From Moraxella canis (GTDB taxonomy: Bacteria; Pseudomonadota; Gammaproteobacteria; Pseudomonadales; Moraxellaceae): DNA of 64,000 nt. Shown here in pieces: positions 18,448 through 28,021 of the stretch. The position numbers were made by a program, and so were the translations under genes. The DNA is taken from the NCBI RefSeq assembly GCF_002014965.1, contig NZ_MUXT01000004.1:73987-137986 (forward strand), written 5' to 3'. Position 1 is the stretch's first letter. Every line of letters starts with the position of its first letter. The notes beneath the pieces are model-generated. The model was not told where the DNA came from, searched no databases, and was given only the letters and a program-made list of their open reading frames with translations.

Positions 18448-19239
18448 TTTGTGCTTTAAATGACCAAACCATGAAAAGATTTGACCCATCTGCTCACCCT
18501 GCTGCTGTTTTTCTTGCCAAGCCAGATGATGGTTTTGAAGACAGAGTAAATTTGAAACCCGTGTACCGTAATTTGAACTTTGAATAAAAATACTGGACAA
18601 TAGCCGCTCCAAGGGTAGATCTACGCCTGTATTGGGCAGTTGGTCATCTTCAGCTTTTTGTGTATCTTCAAGCACTTGCCACACAGCTTGGCTCAGCTCT
18701 GGCGTGATGATCAGATTATCAAAGCCAAGCTTTTCATTAAACAAAGGTAGAATTTCTTGACAAAAGCGCATCCTTAAACGCGCGCACTTGAACCATTCAT
18801 CACTGATCAGACCATTTGATAAAGTGTACACGCCAGCTGCCAGTACGATCGGCGCTACACCTTTGTTGCTCATATAGGCAGCTTGAGTGCGGTCGCCGAC
18901 GATGAGATTAAACCCTGCAAAGTCTGTTTGCGATGACTTTAAGTCTTCCAAAAATCGTAATGGCGGCATCTGTGATTCAAGATAGGTTTGAACCAATGTG
19001 CCACGCGAGGTCGCATACTGTCTTTTGTCTTGCCCATCACGAAAATTGGTCAAAATCGCCCAGCGACCTGATAGGGTTACACCCATCCAAGTACCACCTG
19101 CCTGCTTATCGCGTCCGGCAATGATGCCATCACAGGCGTGTAGTGGCAAGGTCGGACGCTCATAAAATTCATCTCGATTTGAGATTAATAACAGCGGCGT
19201 ATCAGGCAGCGTCTGCCAAGCCAAAGCAGCAATGCACAT
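18445..19239 (-). CDS. NRDE (TANGO2) family protein
   Basis: A 264-residue cytoplasmic protein of the NRDE/TANGO2 family. The signature SNRDEFYERPT is near residue 19 and the second conserved segment GGTWMGV near residue 48, with ILTNFRDG shortly after. Eukaryotic TANGO2 has been linked to heme and lipid handling; the bacterial role is not established. It begins 3 bases after the sspB stop codon and lacks its own Shine-Dalgarno, so translation is probably coupled to sspB. This ties it to the SspA/SspB stress unit. Confidence 0.85.
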   Translation of the reverse strand: MCIAALAWQTLPDTPLLLISNRDEFYERPTLPLHACDGIIAGRDKQAGGTWMGVTLSGRWAILTNFRDGQDKRQYATSRGTLVQTYLESQMPPLRFLEDLKSSQTDFAGFNLIVGDRTQAAYMSNKGVAPIVLAAGVYTLSNGLISDEWFKCARLRMRFCQEILPLFNEKLGFDNLIITPELSQAVWQVLEDTQKAEDDQLPNTGVDLPLERLLSSIFIQSSNYGTRVSNLLCLQNHHLAWQEKQQQGEQMGQIFSWFGHLKHK

Positions 19240-19242
19240 TAA

Positions 19243-19635
19243 TTAGTCCAATACTCTTAGAGTTGAGCCTTTTGAGGTGGGCTGAGTTTCGGTGTCGGTT
19301 TTAGGCGATTGTTGGTCGGCATATTCAGCAGGATCAAAAAATGCGCCATGTTCAGGGTCTTCTTTGGCATATATTGCCATCAAAGCTGCCATAGGGATCC
19401 AGACATCTTGAGATATGCCACCAAATCTGGCAGCAAAACTGATGGCGTCATTATGAATTTGCAGGTTATGCGTGGCTTGATAAGACGCAGCCAGTACCAA
19501 GCGACCGTCTTGGGCGTACTCAAGTGGTGCGACAACATCTTCATGTGTCGCATCAATCATGAGATAAGGGGTGAAATCGTTATCTTCCATCCATTCATGA
19601 AAAGCGCGTACGATATAAGGGCGTTTTGGTGTCAT
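19243..19635 (-). CDS. sspB: ClpXP adaptor SspB
   Basis: Adaptor that delivers ssrA-tagged proteins from stalled ribosomes to the ClpXP protease. The N-terminal substrate-binding domain starts with RPYIVRAFHEWM and includes the beta-rich FAARFGGISQDVWIPM segment near residue 70-85. An acidic flexible linker follows, and the protein ends in TLRVLD, matching the C-terminal XB motif (LRVxK in E. coli) that docks on the ClpX N-domain. I use ATG 19635 (AAGGA 6 bases upstream) rather than 19641. It starts 2 bases past the sspA stop. Confidence 0.95.
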   Translation of the reverse strand: MTPKRPYIVRAFHEWMEDNDFTPYLMIDATHEDVVAPLEYAQDGRLVLAASYQATHNLQIHNDAISFAARFGGISQDVWIPMAALMAIYAKEDPEHGAFFDPAEYADQQSPKTDTETQPTSKGSTLRVLD

Positions 19636-19637
19636 AA

Positions 19638-20261
19638 TCATTCCTTAAAAGAAATACTATTAATAAAGCTTGGTCTGGCAAATTGGCGCTCTTGATATTC
19701 TATCAGTGGGCGTATTAGATGCGCGGGAAGCTCAATGCCCATCTTAGGCAGCCGCCAAAGTAGCGGCAATAATAACACATCACACCATCCAAAAGTATCC
19801 GACATAAAATAAGGCTTATGCCCAAATAGTGGCGCAATCGTTACCAGTGAATCACTCAATGACTTTCTGGCGGCTGTGGCAGCTTGAACATCAAAACTGT
19901 CAGGATGGGTCAGTAGGGTATAGCCATGCTTTAACCAGTCTTTTTGGAGTCGCCATGCCAATTGGCGCACTTTGGCGCGTTCGCTTGGTGCATCAGGCAT
20001 GAGGCGTGGGACTTGATGACGCTCCTCAAGATATTCAAAGATGACATTATGCTCATACAATGAAATGTCTCGATTGACCAAGATGGGGAGGGTATGATAA
20101 GGGTTTAGCTCAATCAGCTCTTCAGGGCGGTCCTCATCAATGAGCACAGTTTCATAATTCAAGCGTTTTTCTTCAAGCAGTAGCCGTACGATATGGCTGT
20201 TAATTCCATGATCAGCATAAAGAACAAACTGTGTTAAAGAAAGATGAGGTAAATTTGCCAT
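19638..20261 (-). CDS. sspA: Stringent starvation protein A
   Basis: Glutathione-S-transferase-fold protein that binds RNA polymerase and supports stationary-phase and acid-stress expression in E. coli. The 207 residues hold a thioredoxin-like N-domain (YADHGINSHIVRLLLEEK near residue 15) with ELNPYHTLPILV near residue 52 and SLYEHNVIFEYLEERH near residue 66, then an all-helical C-domain. A catalytic Cys is absent, as in other SspA. First gene of sspA-sspB-NRDE, just after the petC terminator. Confidence 0.95.
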   Translation of the reverse strand: MANLPHLSLTQFVLYADHGINSHIVRLLLEEKRLNYETVLIDEDRPEELIELNPYHTLPILVNRDISLYEHNVIFEYLEERHQVPRLMPDAPSERAKVRQLAWRLQKDWLKHGYTLLTHPDSFDVQAATAARKSLSDSLVTIAPLFGHKPYFMSDTFGWCDVLLLPLLWRLPKMGIELPAHLIRPLIEYQERQFARPSFINSISFKE

Positions 20262-20360
20262 GCGTAGCGATGATATAAATGAGCCTCTTAGTGTATCAAA
20301 ATTTTTGCTTGAAGTGTGAAATTATGTGCTCAGACATAAAATCATCAATCAATAAAAAAT

Positions 20361-20393
20361 AAAAAAAGACCGAAACGATTCGGTCTTTTTTTT
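20361..20393. terminator. Terminator between petC and sspA
   Basis: A-run, AGACCGAA / TTCGGTCT stem with an ACGA loop, and a T-run. It ends the petABC transcript on the minus strand and works in both directions. Confidence 0.9.
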
Positions 20394-20401
20394 GGAGGAT
20401 T

Positions 20402-21127
20402 TTATTTGACGTCTTTCCAGAATTCTTTATTAAGCAGATAAACTGGAATCAATAAAATCAATAAGAACAAAATCACAAAGGCGCCATACACTTTACGATC
20501 ATGGCGGACAGGTTCAGCCATCCATGCCATAAAGTTAACCAAATCGCCAACGCGCGCTTCATATTCTTCTTTACCCAGCTCTTCTTGCAGGTTATGAAGA
20601 ACGTGAGGCATTGCAGCGTTTGCAAGTACTAGGTTGTTTGCACCCCAAGGGCGGCTTGGATCTTCGTAAAATGACAATAGATAGGTATAAACCCAGTCAT
20701 CACCACGCAGACGAGTTTCTAGCGATAAATCAGGTGGTGCAGCACCAAACCATTGACCTTGTAATTCTGGATCGATACCAGCGTTGATGTGATCACCAAT
20801 GGCATCGCTGCTGACAAGCAAATATTTCTCAACCAATTCAGGTGGAATCTCAAGATCTTGAGCGATTCTAGAGTGGCGGACATATTGAGCTGAGTGGCAG
20901 CCGACGCAGTAGTTCATAAACATGGCAGCGCCACGCTGCAAAGAACCTTTATTCGTAAGATCGATCGGTGCTGTGCTACATTCTAATGTTACCACAGTGC
21001 CATCGGCTTCAGTATATTCACCACAACCTTGTGCACCGGCAGCCATTGCGTTGGTGCTTGCAAAAGCACCAACTGTTGCTAACACAGCGCCTGCACCAAA
21101 TTTTACAAGTGAATTAAGCGCTTTCAT
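20402..21127 (-). CDS. petC: Ubiquinol-cytochrome c reductase, cytochrome c1 subunit
   Basis: Membrane-anchored c-type cytochrome of the bc1 complex, receiving electrons from the Rieske protein. The 241 residues have a cleavable signal peptide (about 1-29, ending AMAAG), one heme site CVGCH near residue 74, the axial methionine candidate in ANAAMPHVL near residue 171, and a single C-terminal anchor helix (YGAFVILFLLILLIPVYLL near residue 215). The start overlaps the petB stop by one base (TAATG) after a strong GGAGG. Confidence 0.96.
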   Translation of the reverse strand: MKALNSLVKFGAGAVLATVGAFASTNAMAAGAQGCGEYTEADGTVVTLECSTAPIDLTNKGSLQRGAAMFMNYCVGCHSAQYVRHSRIAQDLEIPPELVEKYLLVSSDAIGDHINAGIDPELQGQWFGAAPPDLSLETRLRGDDWVYTYLLSFYEDPSRPWGANNLVLANAAMPHVLHNLQEELGKEEYEARVGDLVNFMAWMAEPVRHDRKVYGAFVILFLLILLIPVYLLNKEFWKDVK

Positions 21128-22353
21128 TAATGACCTCCGGTAACACGTTCAGGTGGTTGTTTGCATTTCTCAATTGATGTATAAAATGGCATCAATAAGA
21201 AGTACAAGAAGTATAGGACTGTACAGATACGACCCACGATGGTAGCTGTTGGTGTTGAAGCTGTACCGCCCAAGTAGCCTAGAATGATGAAGCTTACAAC
21301 AAAGATCGCCAATGCAATTTTTGACAAAATGCCTTTATAACGAATTGAGCGTACTGGCGAACGATCTAACCATGGCAGCACGAACAATACGGCAATTGCA
21401 GCACCCATAGCGATGACACCACCTAGCTTATGCGGTACCGCGCGCAAGATCGCATAGAATGGCATATAATACCATACAGGCGCAATGTGTGGCGGCGTTT
21501 TCAGGGCGTTTGCAGCTTCAAAGTTTGGTTTTTCTAGGAAGTAGCCACCACCTTCAGGTACAAAGAACACAACCGCAAAGAAGAAGATGAAGAACACAAC
21601 AATACCAACCATATCGTGTACAGTGTAGTATGGATGGAATGGAACGCCATCTAACGGCACGCCGTTTTTATCTTTTAGCTTTTTAATATCAATGCCGTCT
21701 GGGTTGTTCGAACCGACATGGTGTAGTGCAACCAAGTGCATGAATACTAAGCCAACCAAAACCAATGGAATGGCGACAACGTGAAGGGCAAAGAAACGGT
21801 TTAGCGTAATACCAGAGATCAGATAGTCACCACGAACCCACTCAGCCAGGGCATCGCCAATGAATGGAATGGCAGCTGGTAGGTTCAAGATCACCTGAGC
21901 ACCCCAATATGACATATTACCCCATGGTAGTAGGTAACCAAAGAAGCCTTCAGCCATCAAGCATAGGTAGATACCCATACCGATCAGCCAAACAAGCTCG
22001 CGTGGTTTTTTATATGAGCCGTACAATAAACCACGGAACATATGTAAATAAACAACGATAAAGAATGCCGATGCACCTGTGGAGTGCATATAACGAATGA
22101 GCCAACCGCCTTTTACATCACGCATGATATATTCAAGCGATGCAAATGCGCCTTCAGCGCTTGGGTTGAACATCATGGTTAGCCAAATACCTGTTACCAA
22201 CTGATTGACCAAAACAATCATTGATAAAACACCAAAAAAATACCAAAAGTTGAAATTTTTTGGTGCATAATACTTGGACATATGGTATTCATAAGTTTCT
22301 GTGGCAGGATAGCGTGCGTCTACCCAGCTCATAAACTTCTTAGCAATACTCAT
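21127..22353 (-). CDS. petB: Ubiquinol-cytochrome c reductase, cytochrome b subunit
   Basis: Core quinol-oxidising subunit of the bc1 complex with two b hemes. The 408 residues contain eight to nine transmembrane helices. Heme-ligand histidines are visible in RYMHSTGASAFFIVVYLHMF (near residue 85-105) and HVVAIPLVLVGLVFMHLVAL (near residue 190). The Qo-site PEWY motif is replaced by PVWYYMPFYAILR near residue 290, a known variant type. Overlaps petC by one base and starts 2 bases after petA. Confidence 0.96.
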   Translation of the reverse strand: MSIAKKFMSWVDARYPATETYEYHMSKYYAPKNFNFWYFFGVLSMIVLVNQLVTGIWLTMMFNPSAEGAFASLEYIMRDVKGGWLIRYMHSTGASAFFIVVYLHMFRGLLYGSYKKPRELVWLIGMGIYLCLMAEGFFGYLLPWGNMSYWGAQVILNLPAAIPFIGDALAEWVRGDYLISGITLNRFFALHVVAIPLVLVGLVFMHLVALHHVGSNNPDGIDIKKLKDKNGVPLDGVPFHPYYTVHDMVGIVVFFIFFFAVVFFVPEGGGYFLEKPNFEAANALKTPPHIAPVWYYMPFYAILRAVPHKLGGVIAMGAAIAVLFVLPWLDRSPVRSIRYKGILSKIALAIFVVSFIILGYLGGTASTPTATIVGRICTVLYFLYFLLMPFYTSIEKCKQPPERVTGGH

Positions 22354-22355
22354 GA

Positions 22356-22940
22356 TTAAACCTCCCCAACGGTCAAGATGGTGCCATCGACGCTATAAAT
22401 TGGCACGGGTAAGTTCGTAGGGGCGGGTACGCCACTATAAACGCGTCCTGCTAGGTCGTATAGCGATCCATGACAAGGACAGAAGAAACCACCAAACCAA
22501 TCAGCACCACCCAAATCTGCCGCGCCGACTTCAGGACGGTAAGTCGGTGCGCAGCCAAGATGCGTACACACACCTTCCACTACCAAAAGTTCTGGCTGCA
22601 GGGAGCGCGTTTCGTTTTTGCACTCTTCAGGCTGGATTGAAGCCTCAGAATTTGGATCGCTTAATTTTGGGGTTACTTTGCTTAGGTTTGCCACCATTTC
22701 TTCAGTACGTCTAACAACAAAGATGGGCTTACCGCGATATTTAACGGTGATCATTTGACCGTTTTCAATGCCTGAAATGTCTTGAACGACAGCGGCACCT
22801 GCAGCTTCCGCTTTGGCGCTTGGATACCAAGAGCGCACAAATGGGGTGGCAATCGCACCAACACCAACCGCTCCAATGGCAGCTGTGGTTGCGATTAGGA
22901 CTCTACGGCGTTTAACATTCACGCCTTCGGCATGGCTCAT
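22356..22940 (-). CDS. petA: Ubiquinol-cytochrome c reductase, Rieske iron-sulfur subunit
   Basis: High-potential 2Fe-2S subunit of bc1. The 194 residues begin with an RRR-containing N-terminus and one membrane helix (about 14-32, VKRRRVLIATTAAIGAVGVG), fitting Tat-type insertion. Cluster motifs are CTHLGC near residue 122 and CPCHGS near residue 155, with the proline loop GVPAPTNLPVP after. A strong GGAGGAA lies 7 bases before the ATG. A perfect palindrome sits 23 bases further up. Confidence 0.96.
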   Translation of the reverse strand: MSHAEGVNVKRRRVLIATTAAIGAVGVGAIATPFVRSWYPSAKAEAAGAAVVQDISGIENGQMITVKYRGKPIFVVRRTEEMVANLSKVTPKLSDPNSEASIQPEECKNETRSLQPELLVVEGVCTHLGCAPTYRPEVGAADLGGADWFGGFFCPCHGSLYDLAGRVYSGVPAPTNLPVPIYSVDGTILTVGEV

Positions 22941-22962
22941 TAAAACTTCCTCCAGAAAAAGA

Positions 22963-22978
22963 ATGGGAATATTCCCAT
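22963..22978. promoter_or_regulatory. Perfect 16-bp palindrome before petA
   Basis: ATGGGAATATTCCCAT is a perfect 16-base palindrome 22 bases upstream of the petA start codon, in the untranslated leader or core promoter. Its symmetry and position suggest a repressor operator for the bc1 operon. No matching regulator is recognised. Confidence 0.45.
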
Positions 22979-23410
22979 ACTGGGTGTGTGGCTATAATAA
23001 AACACTTTTATTAAATTTGCCACATTTGCTGTGCCTATTTTTGCTAAATATGACTATTTTAAGCTATTTTTGTAATAAAATAAATTATTCTCTTACAAAG
23101 TTGGCAAAAAATTCGCAAAAAAATTGAGTGATTTAACGAAAATGTGTTTTTATAAAATACTAGCTTATAAAAGGTGTTTGAAAAGCTAATATGTTTAAAA
23201 TTTTCGTAAAAAAATTATCTCTATAATGTTACCATATTTTAAAAATTTTTTCTGCACTAAAGCTGATAAAACACTCAAAAATTTGCAAATGTTTCAACTC
23301 ATCGTTCGTAAATTTAGCACGCATGAAGCTTAATAGGGGTACTGATATAGAGTTGCAATTATTTGACCTGCCACTCTGACTGACTCGATCAGCTGATAAA
23401 AAATAACCAT
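22979..23410. other. AT-rich gene-free stretch upstream of petABC
   Basis: About 430 bases, strongly AT-rich, without a reading frame I would accept on either strand. It must hold the petABC promoter on the minus strand; I could not single out a convincing -35/-10 pair. Confidence 0.5.
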
Positions 23411-23441
23411 AAAAAAACTCTCGATAAATCGAGAGTTTTTT
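23411..23441. terminator. Terminator of rplM-rpsI
   Basis: AAAAACTCTCGAT and ATCGAGAGTTTTT form a 13-base stem with a tiny loop and flanking A- and T-runs, 19 bases after the rpsI stop on the minus strand. Confidence 0.92.
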
Positions 23442-23459
23442 CGAAACGATAAGTGTGAA

Positions 23460-23846
23460 TTAACGTTTTGAGAATTGTGGACGGCGACGTGCTTTGCGCA
23501 GACCCAATTTTTTACGTTCAACTTCACGAGCATCACGAGTCACGAAGCCAGCTGCTTTAAGTGCAGGCTTGTGGCTTTCGTCAGACTCAATCAATGCACG
23601 AGTAATACCGTGACGGATTGCACCTGCTTGACCATTGATACCGCCGCCAACAACAGTGATATAAAGATCAACGCTGTCAGTCAGTTCAAGTAGCTCTAGA
23701 GGCTGACGAACAACCATGCGGGAAGTTTCACGACCAAAATATTCGTCCAATGATTTGCCATTAACAACGATATTACCTGTGCCTTTTGACAAGAAGACAC
23801 GAGCGGTAGAAGTTTTGCGGCGACCAGTGCCGTAATTGCGTTCCAT
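23460..23846 (-). CDS. rpsI: 30S ribosomal protein S9
   Basis: Small-subunit protein whose C-terminal tail reaches the P-site tRNA. The 128-residue length and the N-terminal [14 protein letters not shown] are diagnostic, as are [15 protein letters not shown] near residue 65 and the basic C-terminus [13 protein letters not shown] precedes the ATG. Second gene of the rplM-rpsI pair, 9 bases after rplM. Confidence 0.98.
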   Translation of the reverse strand: MERNYGTGRRKTSTARVFLSKGTGNIVVNGKSLDEYFGRETSRMVVRQPLELLELTDSVDLYITVVGGGINGQAGAIRHGITRALIESDESHKPALKAAGFVTRDAREVERKKLGLRKARRRPQFSKR

Positions 23847-23855
23847 AATGTCTCC

Positions 23856-24287
23856 TTAGATGTCTAATGCTTTTGGTTGCTGAGCTGCATGTGGATGTTC
23901 AGTACCTGCATACAGTTTTAGCTTTTTGATCATTGCATAGCCCAAAGGACCCTTTGGAAGCATGCCTTTAACAGCTTTAAACAACACATCTTCAGGCTTG
24001 TGTGCAAGAAGTTTGGTGAAGTTAGTTTCTTTAATACCGCCTGGATAACCAGTATGACGATAATATTTTTTATCCTGAGCTTTTTTGCCAGTGACAGCAA
24101 TCTTGTCAGCATTGATGACAACGATATAATCGCCTGTATCAACGTGTGGAGTGTACGATGGCTTATGCTTGCCACGAAGACGAGAAGCAATCTCAGAAGC
24201 TAGGCGACCTAGAGTTTTGCCTTCAGCGTCCACGACATACCAGTCATGTACAACTTCAGCGGGTTTGGCACTGATAGTAGTAGTCAT
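23856..24287 (-). CDS. rplM: 50S ribosomal protein L13
   Basis: Early-assembling large-subunit protein. Starting at ATG 24287 (AGG upstream) gives 143 residues, as in E. coli L13 (142); an in-frame start 12 codons upstream is not needed. Family marks are [17 protein letters not shown] near residue 15, [13 protein letters not shown] near residue 50 and [11 protein letters not shown] near residue 110. The C-terminus is slightly variable ([11 protein letters not shown]). Confidence 0.98.
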   Translation of the reverse strand: MTTTISAKPAEVVHDWYVVDAEGKTLGRLASEIASRLRGKHKPSYTPHVDTGDYIVVINADKIAVTGKKAQDKKYYRHTGYPGGIKETNFTKLLAHKPEDVLFKAVKGMLPKGPLGYAMIKKLKLYAGTEHPHAAQQPKALDI

Positions 24288-24464
24288 ATAAAACCTATTT
24301 AGTTGAGTTTGAGAGTAATACAAATAAAAATGTCAAGCCTAAGCTTGATTTTACTTGTTTTTAGAGTTGGGGAAACGAAGGGCTCTCAAAAAACAGCCGC
24401 CATTATACCAAATTACCATGGCGATATGCAAGCGTTATTTGAGAGTTTTTAGCCGATTCGATGG

Positions 24465-24653
24465 TTATTTTTTCTTATCTTTTTTATCGTCGCTATCACC
24501 TGGGATGATTGCTTTACCGACGGCGACAGTGCCTTTCACAACACCTTTGGTTGTCTTATAGGCAATTTTGGTGGGTACAGTCACAACTTTATGAACGCAG
24601 GCGCTCAGTAAGGTGCAAGTCATGAGCATGGCTAATATAGGAAAAAATTTCAT
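24465..24653 (-). CDS. Small lipoprotein (NF038104-like)
   Basis: A 62-residue precursor with lipobox LLSAC (Cys at residue 19), a short segment VHKVVTVPTKIAYKTTKGVV and a highly charged Asp/Lys C-terminus. I recall a family of small Acinetobacter/Moraxella lipoproteins with this VPxKxAYKTTKG pattern (NF038104); the function is unknown. It lies alone between rplM and mnmG, read leftward. Confidence 0.75.
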   Translation of the reverse strand: MKFFPILAMLMTCTLLSACVHKVVTVPTKIAYKTTKGVVKGTVAVGKAIIPGDSDDKKDKKK

Positions 24654-24863
24654 AGAATGATCGGCTTACATGAATCGCTTAATATATTAAATGTTTCGAG
24701 CGTATTTAGCAAGAGATGTTTGGCTAATTTAAGTAAATCTTGAAATTTAAGCGGCTTGGCATCATTGATTTTGTGAAATTATCGCCTAAATTGTGTTAAA
24801 ATAGCAAGTTTTTATCAAATCACTGATTTTGCCTATTAAAGCAAGTCTATCGGAAAAAAGCCC

Positions 24864-26756
24864 ATGAATGCAACCACTTATAATTATCCCAAAACTTATG
24901 ATGTCATCGTCATTGGCGGTGGTCATGCAGGCACTGAAGCTGCATTGGCGGCAGCTCGAACTGGCGCACAGACTTTGCTTGTGACGCATAATATTGAGAC
25001 TTTGGGGCAGATGAGCTGCAATCCTGCCATTGGTGGGATCGGTAAGTCGCATTTGGTGCGTGAAGTTGATGCCTTGGGCGGTGCAATGGCACTGGCGACA
25101 GATAAGGCAGGCATTCAATTTCGGGTGCTCAATAGTCGAAAAGGGGCGGCGGTCAGAGCCACGCGCGCGCAAGCGGATCGTATCTTATATAAGGCTGCCA
25201 TTCGGCATACGCTTGAAAATCAGCCTAATCTTGATCTATTTCAGCAGCCTGTGGACGATATTATTATTGAAAATGGTAAAGCAGTGGCGGTGGTGACGGC
25301 ATCGGGTGTGCGGATCGGTGCGCGTGCCGTGGTGCTGACATCAGGGACATTTTTGGGTGGTGTGATTCATGTTGGCTTAGACAGCCAAAGTGGGGGTAGA
25401 GCGGGGGATATGCCGTCGATTCGCTTGGCGGATCGCTTGCGTGAGCTCAAGCTGCCGGTGGGACGCCTAAAAACTGGTACGCCGGCGCGCATTGATGCAA
25501 GAACGGTGGATTTTAGCGTGATGACGCCGCAGCCAGGTGATACGCCGCTGCCTGTCATGAGCTATATGGGTGATGTATCAATGCATCCGACCCAAATTAA
25601 CTGCTATATCACTCATACCAATAAACGCACGCATGATATTATCCGTGCCAATCTTGATCGCAGCCCCATGTTCAGCGGTAAAATTGAAGGTGTTGGACCT
25701 CGTTATTGTCCAAGTATCGAAGATAAGATTCACCGTTTTGCTGATAAAGACAGCCATCAAATTTTTATTGAGCCAGAGGGGCTTACGACGCATGAATTAT
25801 ACCCAAATGGCATCTCGACCAGTTTGCCATTTGATGTTCAGGTTGATTTTATTCATAGTATGAAAGGGCTTGAAAATGCGCACATCACGCGTCCAGGCTA
25901 TGCCATTGAATATGATTATTTTGATCCACAAAATCTAAAACCGACTTTGGAGACCAAGTCGATTGATGCTTTGTATTTTGCAGGTCAAATCAATGGTACC
26001 ACGGGCTATGAAGAAGCTGCCGCTCAAGGGTTGCTGGCTGGACTAAATGCCGCGCGTCAAGCAACCAATCAAGAAGAATGGATCCCGCAGCGTCATGAGG
26101 CTTATTTGGGCGTGCTGGTGGATGATTTGATTACTCATGGCACCAAAGAACCTTATCGGATGTTCACCAGCCGTGCTGAGCATCGCCTGCTTTTGCGCGA
26201 AGACAACGCTGATGAGCGCCTAACTGCCATCGGGCGCAAGCTTGGTCTTGTTGATGATGAGCGCTGGGATAAATTTAATCAAAAAATGGACGCCATCGCC
26301 ACAGAAACTGCGCGCCTAAAAGACATTTGGGCAGCACCAAACAATGCCATCGGTAAAGAGTTTATGGCTAATACAGGCGAAGTTTTGACCAAAGAAAATT
26401 CATTGCTGGATTTGCTTAAGCGTCCTACTATTAATTTTTCTGACATTGCTTTGGTATCTGACAGTCAAGTGAGCGCCGAAGTGGGTGAGCAGATTGAAAT
26501 TGGCGTCAAATATGCAGGCTATATTGATCGTCAAAATGAAGAAATTGAGCAGATGAAACGCCTTGAAAACACAGCGCTGCCCCTTGATTTTGATTATGTG
26601 GGCGTGTCGGGTTTGTCTAATGAGATTGTCCAAAAACTCTCACAGGTGCGACCAGCGACATTGGGTCAAGCAAGCCGTATCAGCGGCGTTACGCCTGCCG
26701 CGATCAATTTGCTTGCCATGACCCTTAAAAAACAAAAAGCTGCGATGAAGCGCTAA
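24864..26756 (+). CDS. mnmG: tRNA uridine-5-carboxymethylaminomethyl modification enzyme
   Basis: FAD-dependent partner of MnmE that builds cmnm5U34 in tRNAs reading two-codon sets. The 630 residues are the standard length. The FAD dinucleotide motif [17 protein letters not shown] is near residue 16; the conserved [21 protein letters not shown] is around residue 53-73, [12 protein letters not shown] near residue 200, and the C-terminal helical domain contains [15 protein letters not shown] near residue 575. The typical insertion with [20 protein letters not shown] holds the conserved Cys. Monocistronic, with no terminator I could define before the carrier gene. Confidence 0.97.
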   Translation: MNATTYNYPKTYDVIVIGGGHAGTEAALAAARTGAQTLLVTHNIETLGQMSCNPAIGGIGKSHLVREVDALGGAMALATDKAGIQFRVLNSRKGAAVRATRAQADRILYKAAIRHTLENQPNLDLFQQPVDDIIIENGKAVAVVTASGVRIGARAVVLTSGTFLGGVIHVGLDSQSGGRAGDMPSIRLADRLRELKLPVGRLKTGTPARIDARTVDFSVMTPQPGDTPLPVMSYMGDVSMHPTQINCYITHTNKRTHDIIRANLDRSPMFSGKIEGVGPRYCPSIEDKIHRFADKDSHQIFIEPEGLTTHELYPNGISTSLPFDVQVDFIHSMKGLENAHITRPGYAIEYDYFDPQNLKPTLETKSIDALYFAGQINGTTGYEEAAAQGLLAGLNAARQATNQEEWIPQRHEAYLGVLVDDLITHGTKEPYRMFTSRAEHRLLLREDNADERLTAIGRKLGLVDDERWDKFNQKMDAIATETARLKDIWAAPNNAIGKEFMANTGEVLTKENSLLDLLKRPTINFSDIALVSDSQVSAEVGEQIEIGVKYAGYIDRQNEEIEQMKRLENTALPLDFDYVGVSGLSNEIVQKLSQVRPATLGQASRISGVTPAAINLLAMTLKKQKAAMKR

Positions 26757-26839
26757 CAGGTCTTTGATCAAATGAATGGTTGTATTTTGTTAGCCATTCA
26801 TTTAAATTAATATACAAAACAACGCGTGAGGCTAACACT

Positions 26840-27811
26840 GTGAGTGCTCAAGAGTTATTTGCTGCCATTGGTTTTGCATTTGTCATTGTCTTTCCAAACC
26901 TTGCTTTGATGACTTTGGGGTACGGTATGCAGCGGCGCGACGTGGTGAATGCAAATTTCATCGAAGTGGCATCGAACATGGTGTTTAATTATTGCTTGCC
27001 TTGCTTGTTATTCTTTAGTGTCCTAAAAAGCGATGTGCAGATTTTGGCGCAGTCTAAGCTGTTGTTAGCAGGATTTATCACGACTTTTACACTGTTTTTT
27101 TTGGCGGAAATTTACGCCAAATTTTTTATCAGCGATCCCAAAGACAAAGGCGTCTTCGTTCAAGGCGTTTTTCGCTCAAATATGGCAATCATCAGCCTTG
27201 CAACCGTTTCTAACGCTTATGGCAGCGAAGGCTTGGGCGTGGGTGCAGTCTATATGGGCGTTATCACCATTTTATATAATATCTTGGCGGTCATCACGCT
27301 GTCACGCACCACTCAAAACACGGGCGGATTGTTCACGCAAGCCAAAAGTATTTTAATCAAAATCATCAAAAATCCACTGATCATTGCTTTGGTGTCTGCT
27401 TTTTTATATAAAGCGCTTGATTTGCCTATGCTGCCAGAATTTATCAATAAAACAGGGGCGCTACTTGGCGCGGTCGCCTTGCCGCTTGCGCTGATTTGTG
27501 CTGGCGCCACGCTGGATGTCAAATCGATGATGAGCTTATCTGGATTATCAATGCAGGCAAGCATTGGGCGAATTATTGTGGCGCCTATTTTAACTGTTTT
27601 AGTGGGTGTGCTGATGAAACTGCCGCCTTTGCATTTTGGGGTATTATTTTTAATGGTGGCAAGTCCAGTAGCCGCTGCAAGTTATGTGATGGCAAAGGCG
27701 ATGGGCGGTAATGATGTTTTGGCGGCAAATATTTTGGGATTTACGACAGTCTTTGGGATGATTGGCATGGCGATCGGCATGGCGTTTTTAAGGGCGCTTG
27801 GTTGGGTTTAG
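26840..27811 (+). CDS. AEC (auxin efflux carrier) family transporter
   Basis: Inner-membrane carrier of the AEC/PIN family (PF03547). From GTG 26840 (GTGAGG 8 bases upstream) it is 323 residues with about ten hydrophobic segments in two groups separated near residue 165. Visible family traits are NFIEVASNMVFNYCLPCLLF near residue 33 and GVFRSNMAIISLATVSNAYG near residue 105 with the conserved Asn. AEC carriers in bacteria export or import malonate, malate and related acids; the ligand here is unknown. The longer frame starting at a TTG (26780) is not credible. Confidence 0.82.
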   Translation: MSAQELFAAIGFAFVIVFPNLALMTLGYGMQRRDVVNANFIEVASNMVFNYCLPCLLFFSVLKSDVQILAQSKLLLAGFITTFTLFFLAEIYAKFFISDPKDKGVFVQGVFRSNMAIISLATVSNAYGSEGLGVGAVYMGVITILYNILAVITLSRTTQNTGGLFTQAKSILIKIIKNPLIIALVSAFLYKALDLPMLPEFINKTGALLGAVALPLALICAGATLDVKSMMSLSGLSMQASIGRIIVAPILTVLVGVLMKLPPLHFGVLFLMVASPVAAASYVMAKAMGGNDVLAANILGFTTVFGMIGMAIGMAFLRALGWV

Positions 27812-28021
27812 ATGTATCATTTTACCTGTGCATACAAACTGTAGCATAATCACTACAAATCAGGGTTAATAATTTTAGGCGAACTTGTTATTATAAAGCC
27901 AAGTAATGATGAGATGCTAAAACGATGGCTATCGTCATGTATTAAACTCTGTAATGTAATCTATTAAACACACCCAAGCTGATGCCTTTTGAGCATTGAG
28001 CCAAATAACTATAAGGATGTT

